A DNA stretch of 64,000 nucleotides, taken from contig CACGZJ010000006.1 of the NCBI GenBank assembly GCA_902577515.1, positions 1 through 64,000 on the forward strand. The letters are read 5' to 3'. This document shows, one piece after another, positions 17,413 to 27,822 of this stretch. The first letter of the stretch is position 1, and every line of letters begins with the position of its first letter. Below the pieces are notes generated by a model. It did no database searches. It was not told the origin of the DNA and worked only from the letters and a program-made list of their open reading frames with translations. The stretch comes from an uncultured Bacteroidota bacterium (lineage in GTDB: Bacteria; Bacteroidota; Bacteroidia; Flavobacteriales; Flavobacteriaceae). Position numbers and translations under genes: made by a program.

Positions 17413-18891
17413 TCAATAAGATTTCGAAAATATTACTTTATGAGCAGCTGGTTTACCTGAGTATATGCATGTAAGACCTTTAGAATCAGTATTTTCAGGA
17501 ATACACCTTATTGTAGCTTTTGTTTCATTTTTTATAGCTTCTTCTGTTTCTTTTGTACCATCCCAACCAGCAATTACAAAACCACTTTGGGATTCAATTA
17601 ATTTTTTAAAATTATCATAGCTATCTGCTTCATGCGTATTATTATTTAGCCTTTCATTAGAAAGCTTAATCATATTATCTTGAATTGAGTCAATTGATTC
17701 AATAATTTTATCAAAAATTTTATCAAAAGATACATGAACTTTAGACATATTATACCTGTAAAAAATGTCAGCTGAATTATTTTCTATTTCTTTTAAACCA
17801 ATTACAATTCTCATTGGTATTCCTTTTACCTCAGAATCATTAAGTTTGAATCCAAGGCTAATATTTTCTCTATCATCAATCTTAACTCTTACTCCCATAT
17901 CTTTTAATTTAGAATTGATTTCATTAGACTTTTCAACTATTTGATCAGAATTTTCTTTTGCTTTAATCACAGGAATTAATATTACTTGAGTTGGAGCAAG
18001 AAATGGAGGTAAGACCAATCCATTGTCATCACTGTGTGACATAATTAATGCTCCCATTAGCCTTGTGGATACTCCCCAAGAAGTTGCCCAAACATATTCT
18101 AATTTTCCTGATTTATCAGCAAATTTTACATCAAAAGCCTTTGCAAAATTCTGACCTAAAAAATGTGATGTACCAGCTTGAAGAGCTTTTCCATCCTGCA
18201 TTAAAGCCTCTATACACAGAGTCTCTTCAGCTCCAGCAAATCTTTCTGACTCAGATTTATAACCTTTAACTACGGGCATTGCCATATATTTTTCTGCAAA
18301 CTCAGCATATATATCATTAATTAACTTTGTTTCATTTAAAGCCTCTTCTTTGGTTGCGTGAGCAGTATGTCCTTCTTGCCATAAAAATTCTGATGTTCTC
18401 AAGAAAAGTCTCGTTCTCATTTCCCATCTAACTACATTAGCCCACTGATTAATTAAAATAGGTAAATCTCTATATGATTGAATCCAGTTCTTATAAGTTT
18501 TCCAAATAATTGCTTCACTGGTAGGTCTAACAATCAGTTCTTCATCTAATTTAGAATCTGGATCAATTATTAATTTACCTTTTTTATCTGGATCATTTTT
18601 CAGCCTATAATGAGTAACTATAGCACATTCTTTAGCGAAGCCTTCAGCATTTTTTTCTTCTGCTTCAAATAATGATTTTGGAACAAATAAAGGAAAATAA
18701 GCATTTTCATGACCAGTCTCTTTAAACATTTTATCCAGCTGAAATTTCATTAATTCCCATATTGAAAAACCGTAAGGTTTTATAACCATACACCCTCTTA
18801 CATCAGATGACTCAGCAAGACCTGCCTCTGAAATTATATCATTATACCACTTTGAGTAACTTTCATTTCTAGGAGTAATTTTATTTCCCAT
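17413..18891 (-). CDS. proS: Prolyl-tRNA synthetase, archaeal/eukaryotic type
   Basis: Class II synthetase that charges tRNA-Pro. The 492 aa form lacks the editing insertion of the long bacterial type. Class II motif 2 is [25 protein letters not shown] (quoted in part) and motif 3 includes [17 protein letters not shown]. The C-terminus ends in Tyr, as in the archaeal type. It is divergent from the lipoprotein gene with 72 bp between starts. The ATG at 18889-18891 is followed by [19 protein letters not shown], typical of Bacteroidota ProS. Confidence 0.96.
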   Translation of the reverse strand: MGNKITPRNESYSKWYNDIISEAGLAESSDVRGCMVIKPYGFSIWELMKFQLDKMFKETGHENAYFPLFVPKSLFEAEEKNAEGFAKECAIVTHYRLKNDPDKKGKLIIDPDSKLDEELIVRPTSEAIIWKTYKNWIQSYRDLPILINQWANVVRWEMRTRLFLRTSEFLWQEGHTAHATKEEALNETKLINDIYAEFAEKYMAMPVVKGYKSESERFAGAEETLCIEALMQDGKALQAGTSHFLGQNFAKAFDVKFADKSGKLEYVWATSWGVSTRLMGALIMSHSDDNGLVLPPFLAPTQVILIPVIKAKENSDQIVEKSNEINSKLKDMGVRVKIDDRENISLGFKLNDSEVKGIPMRIVIGLKEIENNSADIFYRYNMSKVHVSFDKIFDKIIESIDSIQDNMIKLSNERLNNNTHEADSYDNFKKLIESQSGFVIAGWDGTKETEEAIKNETKATIRCIPENTDSKGLTCIYSGKPAAHKVIFSKSY

Positions 18892-18963
18892 TTAATTTGG
18901 CATAATTTTTGGATTAAATAAAGTAAGTATAAAATTAACATTTTTTATTATTAAATTTATTAT

Positions 18964-20073
18964 ATGAGGACTTTTGGTACATATTTACAAATTTCAATTA
19001 TTTCTTATCTGTTGATAGGTTGTTCTTCTTACTATAGTTTATCTTCATATTACGGAGAATCTGATGGGATATATTATTCAAATGAAAAAGAAAACTATTA
19101 TGAGAGTGTTTTTGATGAATATGCACAATCTCAAGATTTTGATAAAAAAGATGAACAAAGTAATATTACAGGAGGACTACCATGGGGGTCAAATCCTAAT
19201 TCTGTAGAAATTGTACATAATTACTTTCCAAATTTTGGCAGGTTTTATTATAATCCATTTTTCCATGATATGTCTTTTAATCCTTTCTATGATAATTATG
19301 GAAGATTTATCAATTATGGTTTTAGTTCACCTTTTTTTTATAACTCTTATGTTTATGGAATGGGATATCCATTTTTTCCGAGACCAATAGATTTTTATTT
19401 TAGTCCATATTCAGAATTTCTAGGTAACTATTATTGGTATTTTAGATTTAATAGATCTAGGTTTGGACCTTGGTATAATGGAAGAATGTATGACTCATAT
19501 TTGTCATATAAAGGAGATAAAAAAGATAATGATAAAGTTTCATATTCTAGAACTGCAATCAGTAATTCATCATCTAGAAGAGGAGCTAGAAGCAGCTTTA
19601 CAAATAATAATATCAAAAATATATCATCAAGAGACGGATCTTCAATTCCAAAAGAAAATATTATTCAGATTGATAGAACAAGAATTAATACTTCAAGATA
19701 TTCAAACAGCAGTAATCTCATAGGAGTATATTCTAGAAATAATCGAAATTACAGTCGATCTTCTAATTCGGTACCTAATTTAAGTGCTATCAAAAATGAT
19801 CAAATTAAAAGAGCTTATCAGCAAGTAAGATCTACTAATCAATTTGAAAGAAGAGCTGGAAGAAACTATAGTTATGACTACAGTAATTCCTCACAAAGAT
19901 ATTATTCAAATTCAAATTCTAAATTCAATAATTCTAGATCTAACAGCTCATATAATTCAAGATCTTACAGTGGATCTAGATCTTCAGGTGCAGCAAGATC
20001 ATCTGGTGCAGGAAGATCATCTGGTGCAGCAAGTAGTGGATCTAGAGGAGGTGGTAGAGGGCCTATACAGTAG
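18964..20073 (+). CDS. Lipoprotein with Tyr/Phe-rich middle and Ser/Arg/Gly repeat tail
   Basis: 369 aa. A lipobox ends the signal peptide (ISYLLIGC, Cys20). The middle (about residues 75-175) is unusually rich in Tyr, Phe, Asn and Pro (NPFFHDMSFNPFYDNYG). The C-terminal half is a Ser/Arg/Asn-rich low-complexity tail ending in three SSGA(A/G)(R/S) repeats and GGGRGPIQ. I recall similar proteins annotated 'vitellogenin II precursor' next to FadL-type genes in Flavobacteriia; their function is unknown. It lies 4 bp upstream of the outer-membrane protein gene, so the two are probably one transcript and may work together at the outer membrane. Confidence 0.82.
   Translation: MRTFGTYLQISIISYLLIGCSSYYSLSSYYGESDGIYYSNEKENYYESVFDEYAQSQDFDKKDEQSNITGGLPWGSNPNSVEIVHNYFPNFGRFYYNPFFHDMSFNPFYDNYGRFINYGFSSPFFYNSYVYGMGYPFFPRPIDFYFSPYSEFLGNYYWYFRFNRSRFGPWYNGRMYDSYLSYKGDKKDNDKVSYSRTAISNSSSRRGARSSFTNNNIKNISSRDGSSIPKENIIQIDRTRINTSRYSNSSNLIGVYSRNNRNYSRSSNSVPNLSAIKNDQIKRAYQQVRSTNQFERRAGRNYSYDYSNSSQRYYSNSNSKFNNSRSNSSYNSRSYSGSRSSGAARSSGAGRSSGAASSGSRGGGRGPIQ
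19981..20034 (+). repeat. Three in-frame 18-bp tandem repeats
   Basis: Units at 19981, 19999 and 20017 (consensus TCATCTGGTGCAGCAAGA) encode SSGA(A/G)(R/S) three times within the lipoprotein tail. Copy number could vary by replication slippage without breaking the frame. Confidence 0.85.
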
Positions 20074-20077
20074 TTTG

Positions 20078-21577
20078 ATGTACAGGTTTTTCTTTAATTT
20101 TATTTTCATAATTGCTGCATATCAATCTAGTTTTTCTCAAACCTATGAAGATGTTTTAAGGTATAATTCTTATTATCATGAAGGCACTTCAAGATTCAAT
20201 TCAATGGGAGGAGCTTTTGGAGCGTTGGGTGGAGATCTTTCTTCAATTAATATTAATCCTGCTGGATCATCGGTATTCATAAATTCAGATATGGCACTTA
20301 CAATTGGCCTCAAGAACCAAGAAATAAAAAATGACTTTCAAAATTCATCATCAACTTCAAACAATGATAATTTCACGTTTAATCAGATTGGTTTTGTTCT
20401 TGTATATGATAACCAAAAGTCAAAATTTTCTATAGCATACAATATGAATAAATTAAATGATTTTAATGATTCATTTGCATTTAGTGGGCAAAACAGTAAT
20501 GGTCTAGACAACTATTTTCTCTACTATGCTGACGGTATACCTAGTTCAGATTTGATAGTATACGAGGGAGAAAGCATTCAAAGTGTATATAAACTACTTG
20601 GAGATGAATATGGTTTTGGTGACCAGCAAGCATTTCTTGGTTATCAGAGTTATCTGATTAATCCCAAGGATAGTGAATTAAATAATTATACTTCAAATGC
20701 TATATATAATAACCTAAATCAATCATTATTTATTGAAAGATTAGGTAATCATTACAAACACTCATTAAATATAAGTAGCCCAATTAATAGTAATCTTTTT
20801 TTCGGTTTTAACTTAAATTTTCATTCAATAGATTTTAAAGAAAAAAAAGTTTTTAATGAGTCAAATTACTCTATAGATTCCTTCGTTCAAAAAATACAAT
20901 TTGAAGAAAACTTATATGTTTTTGGGGAAGGAATTTCATTTCAACTTGGTGCTCTAATGAAGTTTAATAAATTGAGATTAGGATTATCGTATACAACACC
21001 TACTATTTTAGAAATATCAGAGGAAAACTCTCAATATGTTGAGAGTGAAATATATGAAGAAGATTTATTTAATACATACAAGATAGATCCGAATACAATA
21101 AATTTTTATGATGACTATAAATTAATTCTACCATCAAAATCATTATTAAGTTTTGCATATATTTTTGGTTCCAAAGGTTTAATTAGTTTAGACTATGAAT
21201 TTACTAAGTATAATAATTCAAAGTTTGATGATGATGATGGAAATGACATATACCTAAACTCATTAAATGATTTAGTTAAAAATAATTTGAATGGTAATTC
21301 TCAATCAATAAGAATTGGAGGAGAGTACAGAGTTAAAAATTATAATTTACGATCAGGATATTTTTATTATAAAGGACCTGATTCAAATAATGATAATTTA
21401 ATAAGTGGCTTTTCACTAGGTTTAGGAATCGATTACGGATATTTTAATATCGATTTAAGTGTTACCAAATCTAATGATTATTACAATAATAGACTCTATT
21501 CACAAGGATTAACTAGTAGTTATTCTATTGATAGAGATGTCATAAATTTTTCAACTACATTTACAATAAAACTTTAA
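20078..21577 (+). CDS. OmpP1/FadL-family outer-membrane beta-barrel protein
   Basis: 499 aa when started at ATG 20078 (MYRFFFNFIFIIAAYQSSFSQ, a signal peptide). The longer track ORF from 19844 adds 78 residues that are only a shadow of the lipoprotein repeat region. The mature N-terminus has RFNSMGGAFGALGGDLSSININPAG, the plug-like motif of the FadL/TodX family, followed by alternating aromatic beta-strand sequence ending in FSTTFTIKL. Such porins carry hydrophobic compounds across the outer membrane. The FadL assignment is good at family level; the substrate is unknown. Confidence 0.85.
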   Translation: MYRFFFNFIFIIAAYQSSFSQTYEDVLRYNSYYHEGTSRFNSMGGAFGALGGDLSSININPAGSSVFINSDMALTIGLKNQEIKNDFQNSSSTSNNDNFTFNQIGFVLVYDNQKSKFSIAYNMNKLNDFNDSFAFSGQNSNGLDNYFLYYADGIPSSDLIVYEGESIQSVYKLLGDEYGFGDQQAFLGYQSYLINPKDSELNNYTSNAIYNNLNQSLFIERLGNHYKHSLNISSPINSNLFFGFNLNFHSIDFKEKKVFNESNYSIDSFVQKIQFEENLYVFGEGISFQLGALMKFNKLRLGLSYTTPTILEISEENSQYVESEIYEEDLFNTYKIDPNTINFYDDYKLILPSKSLLSFAYIFGSKGLISLDYEFTKYNNSKFDDDDGNDIYLNSLNDLVKNNLNGNSQSIRIGGEYRVKNYNLRSGYFYYKGPDSNNDNLISGFSLGLGIDYGYFNIDLSVTKSNDYYNNRLYSQGLTSSYSIDRDVINFSTTFTIKL

Positions 21578-21600
21578 CTTCTATTTAACTTCATAATAAC

Positions 21601-21608
21601 TATCTTTG
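21601..21608 (+). promoter_or_regulatory. Candidate -7 element of the folE operon
   Basis: TATCTTTG ends 20 bp before the folE ATG and matches TAnnTTTG. No convincing TTG at -33. Confidence 0.4.
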
Positions 21609-21628
21609 TTATACTCAAATTTTAAAAA

Positions 21629-22312
21629 ATGAAACTACAAGAATTATTAGATAAAGAGATTGATTCAATTGGTGATAATCATATTGGCTCAAACTCAGAG
21701 GATACACCCCTCAAGGATGGAGCTTTTGATACGCCTGATACAGAAAAGGTAAGTCTCATTCAAAAAAAGGTATATGAAATTTTAGATATCCTTGGTATGG
21801 ATTTGACTGACGATAGTCTAAGAGGTACACCAAGAAGAGTTGCTAAAATGTTTGTTAATGAAATTTTCTCTGGTATAAATCCAAAAAATAAACCAGAGAT
21901 GTCAACATTCGAAAATAAATATAATTACGGAGAGATGCTTGTCGAAAAGAATATTACTTTATATTCTACATGTGAACATCATCTTCTTCCTATAGTAGGA
22001 TTGGCTCATGTTGCATACGTTTCTAATGGTAATGTTATTGGACTGTCCAAAATAAATAGGATTGTGAAATACTTTGCTGAAAGACCACAAGTACAAGAAA
22101 GGTTAACAATCCAGATAGTTAGAGAGCTTCAAAAAGCATTAAATACTGATGATGTTGCATGTGTTATTGATGCAAAGCATCTATGTGTTAACTCCAGAGG
22201 GATTAAAGATATTAACTCTAGCACTGTTACTTCTGAGTTTGGAGGTAAATTTAAAAAAGATAAAATTAAAAGAGAGTTTTTAGACTACATCAAACTTGAG
22301 TCTGAGCTTTAA
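21629..22312 (+). CDS. folE: GTP cyclohydrolase I
   Basis: Converts GTP to dihydroneopterin triphosphate, first step of folate or pterin synthesis. Zn ligands are seen in YSTCEHHLLPIVG and in the Cys of AKHLCVNSRG. The core SKINRIVKYFAERPQVQERL is canonical. 227 aa with a variable acidic N-terminus of about 45 residues. The stop and the cysS start share an A (TAATG), making a coupled operon folE-cysS-yidD-lgt. Confidence 0.96.
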   Translation: MKLQELLDKEIDSIGDNHIGSNSEDTPLKDGAFDTPDTEKVSLIQKKVYEILDILGMDLTDDSLRGTPRRVAKMFVNEIFSGINPKNKPEMSTFENKYNYGEMLVEKNITLYSTCEHHLLPIVGLAHVAYVSNGNVIGLSKINRIVKYFAERPQVQERLTIQIVRELQKALNTDDVACVIDAKHLCVNSRGIKDINSSTVTSEFGGKFKKDKIKREFLDYIKLESEL

Positions 22313-23751
22313 TGTCAAATAAAGATTTATACATATACAATTCACTAACAAGTTCTAAAGAGAAATTTAAATCCCTAAGAAATAATAGTGTTGGTATGTA
22401 TGTCTGTGGCCCCACTGTCTACAATGAAGTTCACCTAGGTAACTGTAGAACATTTGTTTCCTTCGATGTAATATATAGATACCTTGAGCATTTAGGATAT
22501 AAAGTTAGATACGTTAGGAACATAACTGATGTAGGGCACTTAGAAGATACTGGAGAAGATAAAATCTCTAAAAAGGCTAAGATTGAAAAGCTTGAGCCAA
22601 TGGAAATAGCTCAAAAATATACCAATAGTTTCAGAGAAATTTTAAAAAAATTCAATGTATTAGATCCAAGCATAGAACCAACAGCATCAGGACATATAAC
22701 TGAACAAATCTTAATAATAGAAGATTTAATACAGAAGAACCTAGCATATATATCTAATGGTTCTGTTTACTTTGATATATCGAATTATAATGAAATTGAT
22801 TCATATGGAAAACTATCTGGGAGAGATCTTGATAATATTAAATCTAACTCAAGAGATCTTGTAAGTCAAGATGATAAGAAAAACGAATTTGATTTTGCAC
22901 TTTGGAAAAAAGCTGAAAAAAATCATTTAATGAGGTGGAACTCTCCATGGGGTGAAGGATTCCCTGGCTGGCACCTTGAGTGTACAGCTATGAGTAAAAA
23001 ATACTTAGGTGAAGAATTTGATATTCATGGAGGAGGAATTGATCTTAAATTTCCTCACCATGATTGTGAGATTGCCCAATGTATTGGGCATACAGGTAAA
23101 CAGCCGGCAAAGTTTTGGATGCATGCAAATATGCTTACATTAAATAACAAAAAGATGTCTAAGTCAACTGGTAATAATATTTTGCCAAATGAATTATTTT
23201 CAGGGAATAATGATCAATTTTCTAAGCCATATGACCCAAATATTGTCAGATTCTTCTTTTTACAGGCACATTATAGAAATGAATTAGATATCAGTGAGTC
23301 TGCAATTCAGGCATCTGAAAAGGGATTTAATAGACTGATTGAAATCATAAATAGACTTAGCCTAGTTCAGACAGTTAAAACAAAAAATGATAAACTTCTA
23401 GATACTATTAAAAAGTGGGAAAATAATTGTTATGATTGCCTTAATGATGATTTTAATACCCCAATGCTTTTAGCTGAGATATTTAATTCAAATAAAATAA
23501 TAAATAACATTGAAAATAATGTAACTAAAATTAGTCAGGTTGAAAAAGATTATTTCATTAATTTATTTGATGTTTTCTTAAATAAAATTCTAGGCTTAAA
23601 TTTTAAAAAAGATAAAATAAATAATGACTCAGTTCTAGAAATTCTCATAAAGCTAAGAGATAATGCAAGAAAGCATAAGGATTATAAACTTTCTGATAGT
23701 ATTAGAGACGAATTAGCAAAAATTGGAATTAATATAAATGATAAAGATTAG
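22312..23751 (+). CDS. cysS: Cysteinyl-tRNA synthetase
   Basis: Class I synthetase, 479 aa. The HIGH-type motif is [11 protein letters not shown] and KMSKS appears in [11 protein letters not shown]. Zn-binding residues are in VCGPTVYN and WHLECTAMS, with the distal [10 protein letters not shown]. It overlaps yidD by 14 bp. It loads cysteine onto tRNA-Cys in the cytoplasm. Confidence 0.97.
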   Translation: MSNKDLYIYNSLTSSKEKFKSLRNNSVGMYVCGPTVYNEVHLGNCRTFVSFDVIYRYLEHLGYKVRYVRNITDVGHLEDTGEDKISKKAKIEKLEPMEIAQKYTNSFREILKKFNVLDPSIEPTASGHITEQILIIEDLIQKNLAYISNGSVYFDISNYNEIDSYGKLSGRDLDNIKSNSRDLVSQDDKKNEFDFALWKKAEKNHLMRWNSPWGEGFPGWHLECTAMSKKYLGEEFDIHGGGIDLKFPHHDCEIAQCIGHTGKQPAKFWMHANMLTLNNKKMSKSTGNNILPNELFSGNNDQFSKPYDPNIVRFFFLQAHYRNELDISESAIQASEKGFNRLIEIINRLSLVQTVKTKNDKLLDTIKKWENNCYDCLNDDFNTPMLLAEIFNSNKIINNIENNVTKISQVEKDYFINLFDVFLNKILGLNFKKDKINNDSVLEILIKLRDNARKHKDYKLSDSIRDELAKIGININDKD

Positions 23752-23968
23752 CAGACTTCTTGCATTTCCATTTATTTTTCTAATAAGAATATATAGACTT
23801 TTTGTCTCTCCATTAATTGGAAGTAACTGTAGATACTCTCCTACCTGTTCTGAATATGGTATAACTGCTTTGAAAAAACATGGCGTTTTTATAGGCACTT
23901 ACCTGACTATTAGAAGAATAATAAGATGTAACTCATTATTCAAGGGCGGGTATGATCCAGTTCCATAA
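23738..23968 (+). CDS. yidD: Membrane protein insertion efficiency factor YidD
   Basis: 76 aa with the family signature [19 protein letters not shown] and an N-terminal amphipathic segment ([21 protein letters not shown]). It assists YidC/Sec in inserting inner-membrane proteins. It starts inside cysS (14 bp overlap). The coupling upstream of lgt fits an envelope-biogenesis operon. Confidence 0.93.
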   Translation: MIKISRLLAFPFIFLIRIYRLFVSPLIGSNCRYSPTCSEYGITALKKHGVFIGTYLTIRRIIRCNSLFKGGYDPVP

Positions 23969-23987
23969 TTTATATATATATTTAAGC

Positions 23988-24848
23988 ATGATAATTAACC
24001 AAATCAAATGGTCACCAAACGAAACTTTGATTGAGATTGGTGGCTTTTCCATTTACATTTATAGCCTAATGTTCATTCTTGCTTTCATTCTTGGCTATAA
24101 CCTAGTTAAATCATTTTTTATTAAAGAAAAGATAGACGAGAAATATTTAGATCCAATGTTAATATATATGGTAGTATCAATTTTTCTAGGTGCTAGATTG
24201 GGTGAAGTATTTTTTTATCAATGGGGGTATTATCAGAATCACTTAATTGAGATACTTCTTCCAATTCAAGAATCTCCAAATTCATCTCTTCTGGGTCTGA
24301 TTGATGGTTATAAGTTCACTGGATTTAGGGGGCTTGCTAGTCATGGTGCTGCTATTGGGGTTTTTATAGGTTTATATTTATTCATAAAAAAATATAATTT
24401 TAAAAACTTTTTGTGGATTTTTGACAGACTTACAATACCGATAGCTATTGGTGGGGCATTTGTGAGAATTGGTAATTTTTTTAATTCAGAAATTTTAGGA
24501 AAATACACTAACTCTGATTGGGGAATAATTTTTGAAAACAGGGGTGAGACTCTTCCAAGACATCCTGCCCAACTATATGAATCATTTGGATATATAATTC
24601 TTTTTATAATTCTCTACAGACTCTACCAAAATTCAAATATAAGAGATAGAAAGGGTGTATTATCTGGCTATTTTTTAATAGGACTTTGTTTTATAAGATT
24701 TATGGTTGAATTTGTAAAAGAAAGTCAAGGTGGAATAGAAACATTTTTACCTGGCCTCTCAACTGGTCAATGGCTTAGTATACCTTTTATAATTTTAGGT
24801 TTTATTTTATTATTTAACAAGGAAGGAAGCACAAAAACTATTAGTTAG
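23988..24848 (+). CDS. lgt: Prolipoprotein diacylglyceryl transferase
   Basis: Inner-membrane enzyme that attaches diacylglycerol to the lipobox Cys of prolipoproteins, several of which lie in this window. It has about seven hydrophobic segments, with RGLASHGAAIGV, VRIGNFFNSEILGK and RHPAQLYESFGY as family motifs. The track start at 23952 overlaps yidD; ATG 23988 (MIINQIKWSPNETLIEIGGFS) matches the usual Bacteroidota Lgt start and is preferred, giving 286 aa. The end overlaps the opposing secDF by 4 bp. Confidence 0.94.
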   Translation: MIINQIKWSPNETLIEIGGFSIYIYSLMFILAFILGYNLVKSFFIKEKIDEKYLDPMLIYMVVSIFLGARLGEVFFYQWGYYQNHLIEILLPIQESPNSSLLGLIDGYKFTGFRGLASHGAAIGVFIGLYLFIKKYNFKNFLWIFDRLTIPIAIGGAFVRIGNFFNSEILGKYTNSDWGIIFENRGETLPRHPAQLYESFGYIILFIILYRLYQNSNIRDRKGVLSGYFLIGLCFIRFMVEFVKESQGGIETFLPGLSTGQWLSIPFIILGFILLFNKEGSTKTIS

Positions 24849-27766
24849 TTTTTATTCCTATATGAATCAAACATTATAGGTGTAGCTATAAATACTGATG
24901 AGTAAGTACCAACCATTACACCAATAATAAGAGCAAACATAAAACCTCTTATTGACTCACCTCCAAAAATAAAGATTGCTATAAGAACAATTAAAGTTGT
25001 TAGTGATGTGTTAAGGGTACGACTTAAAGTACTATTAAGAGCAGTATTTACTGTGGTCTCACTATCCCAAGACGAATGAATTTTAAAAAATTCTCGAATC
25101 CTATCAAATACAACTACTGTATCATTAAGTGAATAACCTATAACAGTAAGAAGAGCAGCTATAAAAGCTTGATTTATTTCCATATTGAAAGGCATTATCT
25201 TGTATGTTAATGAAAATATACCAAGAACTATTAATACATCATGAAAAACAGCAGAGACAGCTCCAAGTGAGAATTGCCATTTCTGAAACCTCAAAAGAAT
25301 ATAGAAAAAGACAATTACTAATGAACCTAAAATAGCCCAAACTGAATTTTGCTTGATATCATCTGCAATTGTTGGACCCACTTTAATACTTGACATGATA
25401 CCAACCTGATCACCAACTGAAAACTGATCATAAGTGAGGGGGTCATCGTAAATAGAATTCAAGTTTTCAAAAAGTATATTTTTGATTTCATTATCAACCT
25501 CTAATCCTTCTTGATCTACTTTATATTTTGTTGTAATTTTTAACTGATTTGCTGATCCAAAAGTTTTTACTTCAGCGCTTCCAAATGCACCATTAAGTGT
25601 AGACTCTATGTCAGAAGATTTTACTTCTTTATCAAATCTTACAATGTAAGATCTTCCACCTAAGAAATCAACACCTTGATTTAATCCTTGAAATAATAAA
25701 GAGCTAAGGCTAATAAGAACAAGAACAGATGATATTACATATGTAGCTCTCCTTTTACCTAAGAACTTAATTTTCAAATTACTAAAGAGATCTTTAGTTG
25801 ATTTAGTCGAAAATTCAAGTTTACCTGATTTAAAAACCTTATTATCTATTAATAATCTAGTTATAAATATTGCAGTAAATAGAGATGTTGCAATTCCAAT
25901 AAGTAAGGTTGTTGCAAAACCTTTAATTGGTCCCGTCCCAAATATATATAATACTAGTGCAGTTAAACCAGTTGTAATATTAGCATCCAAGATTGAAGAA
26001 AGAGCGTTGTTGAAACCATCATTAATTGATTGTTTTAAACCTTTTTCTTTCTTTAACTCTTCTCTAACTCTTTCAAAAATAAGAACATTCGCATCTACTG
26101 ATATACCAATTGTAAGAACTATACCTGCTATACCAGGTAGAGTAAGAACAGCTCCTAAACCAGCAAGAATTCCAAATATTAAAACAATGTTTAGTATTAA
26201 AGCTATATCAGCAAAGATACCAGATGGCCCATAGTAAAATATCATCCAAACCAGTACAAAGGTAAGTGCAATTAAAAATGAATAAATACCACTATCAATT
26301 GCCTCTTGTCCAAGAGATGGACCTACTACCTCGGATTGAATGATAGTTGCAGATGCAGGTAATTTACCTGCTCTGAGTACGTTTGCTAAGTCAATTGCTT
26401 CATTTAAATCAAAATCACCTGTAATTTCAGATCTTCCCCCACTAATAGCACCTCTAGTAACTCCAGGAGCTGAATATACAATATCATCTAGGACTATTGC
26501 AATATTTGAGTTCTGTCTGTAGGCAACATCTGTAAGATTTTCCCAGATCCTGGCACCTTGCGCATTCATTTGCATTGAAACAGCAGGATTTCCAACAGCA
26601 TCATAACTTTGTGATGCATCGACAACTACTCCTCCACTTAATGGAGACATATCTTCTCTATTTGATTTTATTGCATAAAGACTTGATAAACCATCAGTAT
26701 CAGTTTTTCCCCATAAAAATTTAACATACCTGTAATCTCTAGGAATTAGATCTCTTACTTCTGGAATTGATAAATATGAGTTAACTAATTCTTGATCACG
26801 TGGTAAGAATCTGGCTATTATAGGACCTCCTTGAAAGCTAAAAGCTTTTACAAGTTTAATAAGAGGATTAGATGAATTCTGAATTGAATCTGATGATTGT
26901 TCAACCTCGGAAAGTAAATCATCGATGTCAGAGGCGTCTACATTTGATTCGTTATTTTCAAGTTCTAATGTTGATAAATATTGATCTGCATCAGATATGA
27001 AAGTGAGTAATTCATCATTTTTAAAAGTTTCCCAAAATTCTAATTGGGCTGTACTCTGAAGAAGATTTTGAATTCTATCAATATCTTTGGCTCCAGGAAG
27101 TTCAATAAGTATTCTTCCAGATGAACCAAGTCTTTGAATGTTAGGTTGTGTTACACCAAATTTATCAATTCGTTTTCTTAAAACCTCGAATGCAGATACA
27201 ATAGATTCATCAATTTTGGTTCTTAAGATGGATTTCATGTCTTCATCTGAAGTTTCAAAGGAAACTTCTGAACTTAGAGTTCTATTTCCAAAAATCTCAG
27301 GAGATACTAGTCTTGTATTATCAGAATTAGAATCAAATGCTTCAAAAAATGATTCCAAGTAAGTTTGATCAGACTGTTTTTGAAGCTCATCAGCATCTTC
27401 AAGAGCTTGATTAAATTTTGGGTTTAATGAATTTTCAGCTAAACCTTTAAGCAAATCTTTTATTGAAATTTGAAGAATTACATTTATACCCCCTTTTAAA
27501 TCAAGTCCTTGATTTAATTCTTTTTGTTTTGCATCATTATATGACGAATATACCAAAACGGGGAGATCACCTATGGAGTCAAGATATCTAATTTCCTCCC
27601 TAGCTCTTTTTTCAGCAAATGAAATTTCGTCTTCTGAAATTTTATCAATTGCAGCATTTCTAGCTTTATTTTCAAGTGTTGATGATATAAAAGTGAATGA
27701 TAGTTGGTATATACTAACTATTCCAAATAAAATTGCAAAAGTTTTTATTAATGAATTTCCTTGCAT
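24845..27766 (-). CDS. secDF: Fused protein-export membrane protein SecDF
   Basis: Proton-driven partner of SecYEG that pulls exported proteins into the periplasm. This 973 aa protein fuses SecD (about residues 1-630, with the large periplasmic domain and GIVLTIGISVDANVLIFERVR) to SecF (about 650-973, GGRSYIVRFDKEVK, TVIGYSLNDTVVVFDRIRE). Twelve membrane segments are expected. Fusion is usual in Bacteroidota. An acidic, Ser-rich insertion (about residues 270-300, DASDIDDLLSEVEQSSDS) is unusual. The gene has its own promoter and is followed by lgt on the other strand. Confidence 0.96.
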   Translation of the reverse strand: MQGNSLIKTFAILFGIVSIYQLSFTFISSTLENKARNAAIDKISEDEISFAEKRAREEIRYLDSIGDLPVLVYSSYNDAKQKELNQGLDLKGGINVILQISIKDLLKGLAENSLNPKFNQALEDADELQKQSDQTYLESFFEAFDSNSDNTRLVSPEIFGNRTLSSEVSFETSDEDMKSILRTKIDESIVSAFEVLRKRIDKFGVTQPNIQRLGSSGRILIELPGAKDIDRIQNLLQSTAQLEFWETFKNDELLTFISDADQYLSTLELENNESNVDASDIDDLLSEVEQSSDSIQNSSNPLIKLVKAFSFQGGPIIARFLPRDQELVNSYLSIPEVRDLIPRDYRYVKFLWGKTDTDGLSSLYAIKSNREDMSPLSGGVVVDASQSYDAVGNPAVSMQMNAQGARIWENLTDVAYRQNSNIAIVLDDIVYSAPGVTRGAISGGRSEITGDFDLNEAIDLANVLRAGKLPASATIIQSEVVGPSLGQEAIDSGIYSFLIALTFVLVWMIFYYGPSGIFADIALILNIVLIFGILAGLGAVLTLPGIAGIVLTIGISVDANVLIFERVREELKKEKGLKQSINDGFNNALSSILDANITTGLTALVLYIFGTGPIKGFATTLLIGIATSLFTAIFITRLLIDNKVFKSGKLEFSTKSTKDLFSNLKIKFLGKRRATYVISSVLVLISLSSLLFQGLNQGVDFLGGRSYIVRFDKEVKSSDIESTLNGAFGSAEVKTFGSANQLKITTKYKVDQEGLEVDNEIKNILFENLNSIYDDPLTYDQFSVGDQVGIMSSIKVGPTIADDIKQNSVWAILGSLVIVFFYILLRFQKWQFSLGAVSAVFHDVLIVLGIFSLTYKIMPFNMEINQAFIAALLTVIGYSLNDTVVVFDRIREFFKIHSSWDSETTVNTALNSTLSRTLNTSLTTLIVLIAIFIFGGESIRGFMFALIIGVMVGTYSSVFIATPIMFDSYRNKN

Positions 27767-27785
27767 GATACAACTTAAACGCCTG

Positions 27786-27793
27786 CAAATATA
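27786..27793 (-). promoter_or_regulatory. Candidate -7 element of secDF
   Basis: The minus strand reads TATATTTG followed by CAGGCG, 19 bp before the ATG at 27766. It is almost the same string as upstream of the GPx gene. Confidence 0.45.
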
Positions 27794-27822
27794 ACATTTG
27801 AATATTAATCAGACAACTTTAT

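Noticed and set aside
19844-20077. 78-codon N-terminal extension of the FadL-type ORF, and ORF 19463-19723
   Set aside because: Both are shifted-frame readings of the lipoprotein's Ser/Arg/Asn-rich low-complexity region; the real barrel protein starts with a signal peptide at 20078.
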